Positions 33,101 through 45,100 of a stretch of 64,000 nt of DNA are shown here, piece by piece (the first letter of the stretch is position 1; each line of letters starts with the position of its first letter). The stretch is taken from contig JAZGTN010000037.1 of assembly GCA_037783415.1 (NCBI GenBank), forward strand, positions 3,410,001 through 3,474,000, given 5' to 3'. The stretch comes from Leptasterias polaris. Its lineage: Eukaryota > Echinodermata > Asteroidea > Forcipulatida > Asteriidae. The position numbers and the translations under genes were made by a program. Under the pieces are notes generated by a model. It was given only the letters and a program-made list of their open reading frames with translations. It had not been told where the DNA came from and made no database searches.

Positions 33101-36100
33101 TCATACTTTAAGTGGATTTCAAAAGCAAAGTGAATTTAGATCATCATCTCTTCACAACTGCTTCACCGGTACTGTGAATTTTACACAGAAAAAACAACTT
33201 GGACACACACAAATATAAGCTTTGCAGGTAGTGTCTCGAGTTGAGTAATTGTCAACTTAATTCTGTCAACCGTCCCATCCCTACGATGGGCTATCTTTAA
33301 CCCTAGCATCGTGAATACGTCATACCATCGTGAATACGTCATGCCATCGTGAATACGTCATACCATCGTGAATACGTCATACCATCGTGAATACGTCATG
33401 CCATCGTGAATACGTCATGCCATCGTGAATACGTCATGCCATCGTGAATACGTCATGCCATCGTGAATACGTCATGCCATCGTGAATACGTCATGCCATC
33501 GTGAATACGTCATGCCATCGTGAATACGTCATACCATCGTGAATACGTCATACCATCGTGAATACGTCATACCATCGTGAATACGTCATGCCATCGTGAA
33601 TACGTCATGCCATCGTGAATACGTCATGCCATCGTGAATACGTCATGCCATCGTGAATACGTCATACCATCGTGAATACGTCATACCATCGTGAATACGT
33701 CATACCATCGTGAATACGTCATACCATCGTGAATACGTCATACCATCGTGAATACGTCATACCATCGTGAATACGTCATGCCATCGTGAATACGTCATGC
33801 CATCGTGAATACGTCATACCATCGTGAATACGTCATACCATCGTGAATACGTCATGCCATCGTGAATACGTCATGCCATCGTGAATACGTCATACCATCG
33901 TGAATACGTCATACCATCGTGAATACGTCATACCATCGTGAATACGTCATGCCATCGTGAATACGTCATGCCATCGTGAATACGTCATGCCATCGTGAAT
34001 ACGTCATACCATCGTGAATACGTCATACCATCGTGAATACGTCATACCATCGTGAATACGTCATACCATCGTGAATACGTCATACCATCGTGAATACGTC
34101 ATACCATCGTGAATACGTCATGCCATCGTGAATACGTCATACCATCGTGAATACGTCATACCATCGTGCATACGTCATGCCATCGTGAATACGTCATGCC
34201 ATCGTGAATACGTCATACCATCGTGAATACGTCATGCCATCGTGAATACGTCATGCCATCGTGAATACGTCATACCATCGTGACTACGTCATACCATCGT
34301 GACTACGTCATACCATCGTGACTACGTCATACCATCGTGAATACGTCATGCCATTTCACTTATTGAATTCAAAACATTGCTTAAAACACACCTTTACCAG
34401 ACTTATTTTGCTTAATAGGCTGTTTATTTCTCTCATTCCTTTGTTATTGTTAATTGTTGATTGTTGTAATATATATTGTTGTAAAGCGTTGTGGTACCTT
34501 TCCTGCGTAAGAACGCTATATAAATGCTTAGATTATTATTATTATTACAGACATACCTCCTGTGATCTGTGGAAAGCGTTGAGTCTCACCATTGCACCTG
34601 GGTCCACCTTATTACTGTTGTGAATACGCTCCGTCTGTCATATCAAAATTAATCAGAACCAAATTAAAATCACCTAGTAATTAAGGTATTTACTTATGAG
34701 CCACGTGGCATAAATTTTTTTCTCTAAAAGATTGTTAGGATAACGAGCAAACTTTGTTTGAATATTTGTGAATGTGTGGCTTCTATGCGTTGTATGGCTT
34801 CTGACTGGCACCCCAATTAAAGATATTGACATAATAGGGAGACAGCCAACATAGGGCTAGAGAGAGCTCAGTTGGTAGAGCACCGGAACGTTAATCCGGA
34901 GGTTGTTGGTAAAATCCCGCTCTAGTAAGTTTTTTGTTGTTCAACCCATATCAAAACACAAATTCATGTGTACAGTTGAGCCACCATACACACAACTTGT
35001 GCAGCAGAATGCTTTCAAACAATTGGTCAACTTGCTGGAAAAGTTCCACAGAAAAGGAGGATTAACAATCAACACATGTGCCACAAACAGGACCTGAACC
35101 ACCCAACACTCTGGAAACACCAGTGCTCAAGTCTGCTGGTGCACTCGACCACTCAGCCATGACGCTTTTTCCCTTCAGTCTTCGACCAATGACAAAGTTA
35201 CTCTAAAATAGTTTGGTTTCTGGAATTGATCAATGTCTTACCAGAAGATCGGCAGCACTGTTGGAAGGTGTACAGGCCAAGATCCGACTGGAGGGCCGAC
35301 GACAATGGACCTGAAGAATGGCTTCTACAACAGTCACCGTCTTACCGGTACCTGGAGTAACAAAAGGAATAGTTTGTCAAAAAAACCACAACGGAAGTCT
35401 TCACTTCAAGACAACTTGAAGAACGTAAAACTACTCAAGTGCACATAAATTTGCTCAGCGGTAATCTCTGCACAACATTTTTCTTAGTATCCATTGCAAA
35501 AATATAGTATTCGAACTGCCTCCCGCTACCGGGCAAGCTCGTTGGTCTAGTGGTAATACATCCACTCTAGAATGGTCGTGGGTCCGAATCCCACCCAAGT
35601 CATAAGCCTGTGGGAAATACTGCCTCAGGAAAATATTGAGTATACAACGCTGAACACATATCGATGTATGGGTAAAACAAAGAAATAGTCTTCATCTCAG
35701 ATGCAAATTTAACATCTTTTAAAACTGATTTTCGGGCCCAGAACTGAAAAAAGCACCAACCAGGTGGTCCAAAGATGATGTAAGGCATTGGTCGGCCCTC
35801 TCCCTGTAAGATCCTGATGACGGCAGACTGTTGTCGGACATTCAGACGTGGGTTGTAGAACTCAGCCATCTCCTTGCTGTCCTTCGCTACGTGAGACACC
35901 TTCATATCTTGGATTCTTGGGGTGATAAACTTGAAGTCCTCCTCGGAAGTTCTTTTCAGAGATCCTACCGATAAAGAAAAGGTTTTGTCAACAACAAAAA
36001 TCAACTCAAACAGCTCAGTTAATCCTATTTTCCACTGACATTTTGTATTACTCATTTCTGGTTTTCTTCCCTGTTTGTTTTCAATTTTCTTTTAATGAAT

Positions 36101-39100
36101 GTAAAATGTTCTCGCTTTCATTTTATTCATCCTATCTCAATTGCATTTTTGTAGCTTTTATGAGTATAGAATCCAGCGTTTTTTTAATGAATGTGTAAAT
36201 GTTTTTCCCGTAACCTTTTATTCTTTTAATCCAAGTGCATTTTTGTCAGTTGTTAGGTAAGCTGGGATCCATGGGAGATCAGTGAGTTCTTCTTATACTG
36301 AATGGATTGTCCAGGATAAACAAGAAATAAATAAAGAAATAAATAAATAGTGTTTTTGGAGGATTGCTTTTGGTAGGAAATTGATAATCACAGAGCTCTC
36401 AGATTGAAACGTATCAAATTTTCTTAGAATGATTACCAATCCTGTATATTGCCTTTAAATTTCATCACCTTTCTGATTTGTAAATCGTTGGGTCTCTGTC
36501 TTTCTTCGACCGTTCATCACCAGAGGTTTGCTCGTAGGTTTGTTGGATGGTAACGACTTCTGAGGTCTTGGCAGCCTGACGATGGCCGAGGGCTTTATGC
36601 GGACGGGTATTATGTGTGGTTTATTTGCCTGGCTTCGGAAGGTCACGCTGACTTGAGGTGGCTTGGCCTCAACGTTTGTCGGGAATATTACTAGAAAAAT
36701 ACAAAATCATTTTTTTTATATAAATTGTTTATGTCATTAAAAACTATAACCCTGGTTGATTCATCTGTCATTTCTGAAGGAAAAAGCAGGTTTTGTCATC
36801 CACTTTTCTGGGTGTCTTTCAAAAATTAAACAAACAAACAAACAGCTAAAAAAAGATGGCTCTGTTTCTAAATGAAACAATAGCACTCTGCAATAATACT
36901 AAAAATAGAAGCTCAGTACCAAGATCTCAAACCACATGTCAAATTTCAAAAACATGTGCGCGTACATTTCCAAGCTTTATGTTTACTCGCGTGCACTGAC
37001 AAGACAACTACTACGGTCTGGCGCATTGATGCACATTTATCGCAAGAGTGGTGGAATGTTCCTCTGACATCCGGGTACTTTGAGCAAATTAAGTGCGGAG
37101 TGTTATTACTAAAGAAGTTCAGCAGAAATTTCAAGATAAACTTTAAATGGTTATTGTACCTTGATTGCCCAGTTTCTTAGCAAATTCGCAAGCTTGATGG
37201 CACCTTCTCAGCGATGTCCTGGAAGATATGAAATGAGGAAATTTATCCTTTCGAAAAACATTTTATTTTATCCGTCAGGAGGAAGAAATCACAGTGTTGA
37301 ACATTGGGAACTGAAAAAACTATAAATAATAACTAGCTATTATACAGCGCTTTATCTGCGGGCGTCTCAAAGCGGTTATCATTTTTTATTTTCAGACAGG
37401 TTTTTGAAGCTTTTAATTACGAGACCCATTTATTTAACCACCCAGTAAGGGTTCACAAAGATTGATACACATGTTAAGATCAATATTAGTGCTTTGTGAA
37501 TCTGAGCCCTGGTTTCCAAACAGAGACATTGATACTCTCTATCCACAGCAGACACAGACGACAATTGAGCTCGGCATTCTCTGTGTTTTATTTAATAAAG
37601 TATTCTCATTACAGTCAATGCTAAATGCACATCGTAGTTCCTCATACCTATGGAGGTAAAGTGAACATAGTTGATTGCTGCTTTTGTATTCAAGTTTTAT
37701 AGCTGCGAATTAGAATTTATTTAGCTCAGGTGGGAATACTGTCTCGGAAAATCTATTTATTCTTATTCTTTACCTTGAAAATGTGAAGACGACGCTACAT
37801 TCCTCGGCTTGGTAGAGATCATGGAAGGAGGGGTGAAACTTTAGAAGAACTGCATCCCCATAGACCTACAACATAAAGAGAAATCAAGATATGAGAGGTG
37901 CATTGTAATCACTAACTAACCGGAGAGTGGTCAGAAAGGTTTGGTCAGCAAGGGAAACACTTAATAGATCTAATCAATTGCATCAGGGATAACGCCGGGG
38001 CAGTGGTTTCGATGTGCAACCCTTTTTTTTCTTCACAGAAATCATCAAAGAAAATCTAGCTCAATGCATTTCCTACGGGCTTCTGGCCATCGAGTTTGTG
38101 TGAAGTGGGCGTGGCTTTCAGAGGAATTATAATGCCTGATAATTTGTTCCTAGAAGGACAAGGCATTTTTTCTTTATGAGGAATATGTGAATTTCCACTG
38201 GAATATTTCAAGGGGCACGAAGGCAATGACCAGGACATTGGGAACAATGTCTCCATTGCGGCTCAATGTCCCATCCAAAAGGACATAGCAATTATGGGAA
38301 AGTATCTTGCTCAAGGACACAAATGCCACGACCGCGACTCAAACCCAAACTCTGCTGATCAGAAACACCAGAGCTTGAATCTGGTGCTCTTAACTACTCG
38401 GCCACGACATGCCAAAAACATTTACGAACAGGATAGCGAAACAACACAGTTAACTAATGGCATTTCAAACTTTGTTATAACCTGCACATTCCTTTTTTAT
38501 TAAAAATTGATTGCATCGACCAAAGGGAAAAAGAGACTACGTTGGGCAAGAAGGAGAACCGGAGAGTTTGTAGACAGTGAAAGTCTTACTTCATGAACGA
38601 ATCCCTCGTAGTGGTTACGATTAGGATGAGTCACTATGATCTTGTCTCCGGTGAGGACAGAGGGTCTTCCTTCAGCTAATCCAGGAACCTCTAAGGAGAG
38701 GAACTCCTTCCGGGGTCTCATGCTCACCTAGAGAAAAGAAGCAAAGTTGATGAGCAGGAAATCTGAACATGTAGATGAAAATAATTAAGACGTACAAATC
38801 AGGATCCTTTAACCATTGAGGATATAGGATATTATCTTATGGTTTTCCCCTTACACTGATCCTGGTAGTTCAACTCAGAGTTACCAGACTTTAATGGGTT
38901 TGGAACAGAGTCTACTTAGGCTAGAGGAGATGGTGTTCTTAAAGGGAGTGTTTACTTAGGCTAGAGGAGATGGTGTTCTTAAAGGGAGTGTATACTTAGG
39001 CTAGAGGAGATGGTGTTCTTAAAGGGAGTGTATACTTAGGCTAGAGGAGATGGTGTTCTTAAAGGGAGTGTATACTTAGGCTAGAGGAGATGGTGTTCTT

Positions 39101-42100
39101 AAAGGGAGTGTCTACTTAGGCTAGAGGAGATAGTGTTCTTAAAGGGAGTGTTTACTTAGGCTAGAGGAGATGGTGTTCTTAAAGGGAGTGTCTACTTAGG
39201 CTAGAGGAGATGGTGTTCTTAAAGGGAGTGTATACTTAGGCTAGAGGAGATGGTGTTCTTAAAGGGAGTGTATACTTAGGCTAGAGGAGATGGTGTTCTT
39301 AAAGGGAGTGTATACTTAGGCTAGAGGAGATGGTGTTCTTAAAGGGAGTGTATACTTAGGCTAGAGGAGATGGTGTTCTTAAAGGGAGTGTCTACTTAGG
39401 CTAGAGGAGATGGTGTTCTTAAAGGGAGTGTCTACTTAGGCTAGAGGAGATGGTGTTCTTAAAGGGAGTGTATACTTAGGCTAGAGGAGATGGTGTTCTT
39501 AAAGGGAGTGTCTACTTAGGCTAGAGGAGATGGTGTTCTTAAAGGGAGTGTCTACTTAGGCTAGAGGAGATGGTGTTCTTAAAGGGAGTGTATACGTTTG
39601 GTATTATCACTCATAAAATGAATGGCAATCAAAATTTACTTGTCTAGAAGTACAGCAGCTTTCGATAGTATGAAGCATTTTGAGAATCATTTCACTTCGA
39701 AGTAATGTGGTTATGTAAAAAGATATCAGGTTTTATGGCCCAAAATTTTAAACTGAGAAACGTTACCGTCAGATACATTTCTCAGATTGTGTATTCCAAT
39801 TACGGATTATTCTTCCTGCGTGGACATAACCGCTCCGGATTTTCGACGATATCTCAAAAAACGCTACCACCTTTTTAAATGACATTTTCACAGGTTAGTT
39901 TTATTGTAAATATCTGCATTTACATAGGATTAAAATAATTGAACGGTTCCAAAAAGCAAAGATATATGTTCCCTTTAAGATGCAAGAGATGTTACTCACC
40001 TTCTCCAGATCAAAGTCTCTCATGTCTTGCTCCATCCGAATCTCCTCCAAGTGAAGGAGAGCAGAAAAGCGTCGACTGAAATTCTCCAAACTTATTGACT
40101 GACAGATAAAAAAAATTATCAAATTGAATATAACATTACATAACAGCTATAATTTGCTCTAGAATGAGTTTTGGGGGTTACCTGAGATAAGATCAGCTGT
40201 TTACTTAACCTTTACACTTGCAGTCCCAATTCCTTCTTAGTCCAATTGCCAAAATAAAGGATTCAGAAGGATTGGCGCCGGTAGGCCCCCTTGAAATGGC
40301 TTGTCACTGGGTCAGGCATTCCAATCTTATCTAAGTCCAAACAGTTTGGTGTGGAGTGACATAGCAGAAGCGGAAATGGGATGAAAGAGGCCTCACTCTA
40401 GCCAAACTGCCCAGTCTAAGAATCATAGCTTTGTACGATGTAGGAAGAAACTGACCAGGTTTATGATCAACAACCATTTGAGTTAAATCTCTTTCTGGAG
40501 AAGTTTTGCCTCTGAGAAGAACCAGGTTTTTGACAAAGTAGAGTCTCAACGTTTCAAACAGTGTACTCTCAGCAGGACAAACACTTCTTCTCACTAAAAG
40601 CGAAAACTCTTACTCACTTCTTACGTCATACACCATGAAGAGCTTTGAATCTTATTTCAACAGTTCCTTCCAAAAGGAACTTAATTCAAATAGTTGTTAC
40701 CCGTAAGCATACTCTTTTCCAGCTATTTATTTGTTGTTTTAGTGTAAAGATTTGTGTATTTATTTGTTTTCTAGGAAATCTGTGTATTTCGTTTTTTTAA
40801 GTTAATTATAATCTCTTATTCTTAATTTAATAATTCTTTATCGTGAAGCAAATACTATATATGCAATTTTAAATATCATTAAGTTACTCAAAGAAAAAAC
40901 ATACCTCTTACAGAATATTCAGCCAAATCAAACTAACGGTGTGGGGTTTGATCAACGTAAGTGTTGTATTTACAAATAGGAGCAAAAGAAAAAACTAACA
41001 ATAACATTATTTTCTACGAAGCTCTTTATAGACCTTATGCATATGACAGCATTTGAGTAGGGCGCCCTCGGCTAGAGGTCAAAAGAGGGTTTTAAAATTG
41101 GCTTATTCTGTGCGTCACGTGTACATAGATGTATGTAATCCGTTGTTTCATCGTTGTGTTAACTCTAAGATGGCGGCGTATTGACGTCAATGCATAAGGT
41201 CCATAGATAATGCATACCTGCATAAGCTTTGGAACAACTTTGGTGACATCACCATCATCCAAAACACAAGCCTTTAAATCTCTTGGAACTGGGTACTGCG
41301 GTAACTTCACTGGCACATTGAAGTCAAAGTTCCTAAAACAAAATAAAAAAGAAACTTTGCTTTGAAACCCTGACAATCCTTAACCATTCAAAATCCAACT
41401 GAAAGGTTTGTTTAAATTTGCTGGACTGAGGACTGCATTAGTTAACTGTTTATGCTTTACATAGGATCAGGCATACCACCATAATCAGAGTCCTACAGTT
41501 TGGGTGTTGAGTTACCGAATGGTGTTGGCCTGAGGACTGCACTAGTTTAATAACTGATTATGCTTTACATGGGATCATGCATTTCACCATAATCAGAGTC
41601 CAACTGTTTGGGTGTTGAGTTATGGTGTTGGACTGACGAATGCACTTGTAAACTGATTATGCTTTACATGGGATCATGCATGCCACCATAATCAGAGTCC
41701 AACAGTTTGGGTATTGAGTTATGGTGTTGGACTGAGGAATGCACTTGTAAACTGATTATGCTTTACAGGAGATCAGGCATGCCACCATAATCAGAGTCCA
41801 ACAGTTTGGGTGTTGAGTTACTGAATGGTGTTGGACTGAGGAATGCACTAGTAAACTGATTATGCTTTACATGGGATCATGCATGCCACCATAATCAGAG
41901 TCCAACTGTTTGGGTGTTGAGTTATGGTGTTGGACTGACGAATGCACTTGTAAACTGATTATGCTTTACAGGGGATCAGGCATGCCACCATAATCAGAGT
42001 CCAACAGTTTGGGTGTTGTGTTACTGTATGGTGTTGGACTGAGGAATGCACTAGTAAACTGATTATGCTTTACATGGGATCATGCATGCCACCATAATCA

Positions 42101-45100
42101 GAGTCCAACTGTTTGGGTGTTGAGTTATGGTGTTGGACTGACGAATGCACTTGTAAACTGATTATGCTTTACATGGGATCATGCATGCCACCATAATCAG
42201 AGTCCAACAGTTTGGGTGTTGTGTTACTGTATGGTGTTGGACTGACGAATGCACTTGTAAACTGATTATGCTTTACATGGGATCATGCATGCCACCATAA
42301 TCAGAGTCCAACAGTTTGGGTGTTGTGTTACTGTATGGTGTTGGACTGACGAATGCACTTGTAAACTGATTATGCTTTACATGGGATCATGCATGCCACC
42401 ATAATCAGAGTCCAACTGTTTGGGTGTTGAGTTATGGTGTTGGACTGAGGAATGCACTTGTAAACTGATTATGCTTTACATGGGATCATGCATGCCACCA
42501 TAATCAGAGTCCAACTGTTTGGGTGTTGAGTTATGGTGTTGGACTGAGGAATGCACTTGTAAACTGATTATGCTTTACATGGGATCATGCATGCCACCAT
42601 AATCAGAGTCCAACTGTTTGGGTGTTGAGTTATGGTGTTGGACTGACGAATGCACTTGTAAACTGATTATGCTTTACATGGGATCATGCATGCCACCATA
42701 ATCAGAGTCCAACTGTTTGGGTGTTGAGTTATGGTGTTGGACTGAGGAATGCACTTGTAAACTGATTATGCTTTACATGGGATCATGCATGCCACCATAA
42801 TCAGAGTCCAACTGTTTGGGTGTTGAGTTATGGTGTTGGACTGAGGAATGCACTTGTAAACTGATTATGCTTTACATGGGATCATGCATGCCACCATAAT
42901 CAGAGTCCAACTGTTTGGGTGTTGAGTTATGGTGTTGGACTGACGAATGCACTTGTAAACTGATTATGCTTTACATGGGATCATGCATGCCACCATAATC
43001 AGAGTCCAACTGTTTGGGTGTTGAGTTATGGTGTTGGACTGACGAATGCACTTGTAAACTGATTATGCTTTACAGGGGATCAGGCATGCCACCATAATCA
43101 GAGTCCAACAGTTTGGGTGTTGAGTTACTGAATGGTGTCGGATTGAGGACTGCACTAGTAAACTGATTATGCTTTACATGGGATCATGCATGCCACCATA
43201 ATCAGAGTCCAACAGTTTGGGTGTTCAGTTACAGAATGGTGTTGGACTGAGGACTGCACTAGTTGCTTTACAAGGGATCAAGCATGATGCCATAATCAGA
43301 GTTTGATATTTTTAACAAAACCTGTCAAACTAAAAAGAAAATTTATATTGGGAACTTGTCAACTGAGGCAACTTTTTTACAGGGAGCTTGGAGGCAACTA
43401 ACTGCACTGCATTAAAAAGGGACACTTCGGGAACACATGAGATTTTTGTCTAGGAGTGTCTTGCTTTTCCCAAGAAATATGGCACAAATTCAATGTATAC
43501 ATTGTTAGTTTAACTTATATTTGTTGTCTTTCTGAAAATTGCCTGGATCTGGTTGCCAGTGACACAAATAAATCTCAAAACTTTTTTTACTGAAGCCTCA
43601 CAATGATTCCTACAGGAAAGTGTATTACACCTTCAAGATGGCTGGGTGGTGTTTTCTTACAAGTTTCATGACTTACCGTTCAGGTCTGACCCCGGGGAAA
43701 AAGTATCCCCCGAATTCTCCGTCGACAGTCAGTTCTCGTTTCTCACGCCTCTTGTTGTTAAACTTACTGCCTCTAGGCGTGACACTTCCTTCGGGCATGA
43801 GTTTCATCATCTGCGAGTCCTGCGCATTCATTGTACACAGCCGTCCAATGCTAAACTCCCCAAAATGAAATGTCAACTGACATAAGCATCTCCCCAACTG
43901 TCTGTTGCAAAAGAATATGGAAGAGAAGAGTAATGTTAGTTTTAATCATGTAGTTCAGGATGTTTCAGGAGAATTCAACAAGGAAATAAACCACTTCAAC
44001 AACACTGAATCTCAATGGAAAAGGGGCGTCAGGCGTCACAACTGTGCTCTTTTAGATGTTAGAGGAACATCTTAAAAGGGAATAACCTTTGTGGCTCTAA
44101 AACCTTAATACACATGCAAGGCTCTAGTTGTCCAAAGAATGATTTGAACTGGGGTACAGAGGTGAAAGGCAGGGCAAGATATCACTAAAAGCCATCCGAT
44201 CAACACTTTTTAAATTAAAACTTGCCACTTGAAGCCCAAAGATAACTTTCACTGAAATTGCAAGAAGACTGAAACACTTACTTTGCTTTGATGGTAACTG
44301 TGACACTGAGGACAGCTTGAGGAGGTAATGTAACAGGCAATGAGGATACATCCTCACTTGCTGATTGTGTATGACGATGTTTATTTGTCTCTGGTTGCCT
44401 TGGCGACCCAGAACAACTAACGTCACTAAATGCAATGGTTACCTCACCCGTAGGACAACACACCTCGTAACTTGTAAGAGTTTTGGAATCTTTTCCAACA
44501 TTCCTGATAGAAGTGGGAAAAGGGTGCATTTAAGTAGTGGTAAAAAAATTATACATCAAATTATTTGTTTGTGGTTAATACTTGATGCCAGATCAGACCA
44601 GCCAGCCAGATCAGGCCAATCAGCCAGGTCAAAGCAATCATCCAGATCAGACAAATCAGCCAGATCTGACTTATCAGAAAAATCAGAAAAATCAGACCAA
44701 TCAACCAGAACAGACCAATCAGCCAGATAAGACCTGTTAAGCCAAATCACTGAGATCAGATTAATCAGCCAGATCAGACTGAACGGTCAGATAAGACCCA
44801 TCAAACCAAATCAATGAGATCAGATCAATCAGCCAGATGCGACCAATCAGCCAGCTAAAACCCATCAAGCCAGATCACTGATATCAGACCAATCAACCCG
44901 ATCAGACCAATCAGCCAGATCAGACCAATCAGCCAGATCAGTCATCCCTGATGTACCTGACCAATCACAACTGCCATTGTGCACTTATAGACGTCCGACT
45001 CATATTATAAAATGTAAACAAGCTGCCTCCATTAGGATTGCTGTCTCATGCGCTTAATGTGTGACATGCACAGTGCGGCTAGGCAGTGGCAATGGCTCAT

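Noticed and set aside
33307..34351. CRISPR-like regular array (also 27917-29865)
   Set aside because: There are no unique spacers, the whole unit repeats, and the context is a metazoan intron; these are minisatellites.
40331..40594. 87-residue minus-strand frame near MOV10L1 exon 6
   Set aside because: Between two phase-compatible exons that already join correctly; no helicase similarity, possibly a worn mobile-element fragment.
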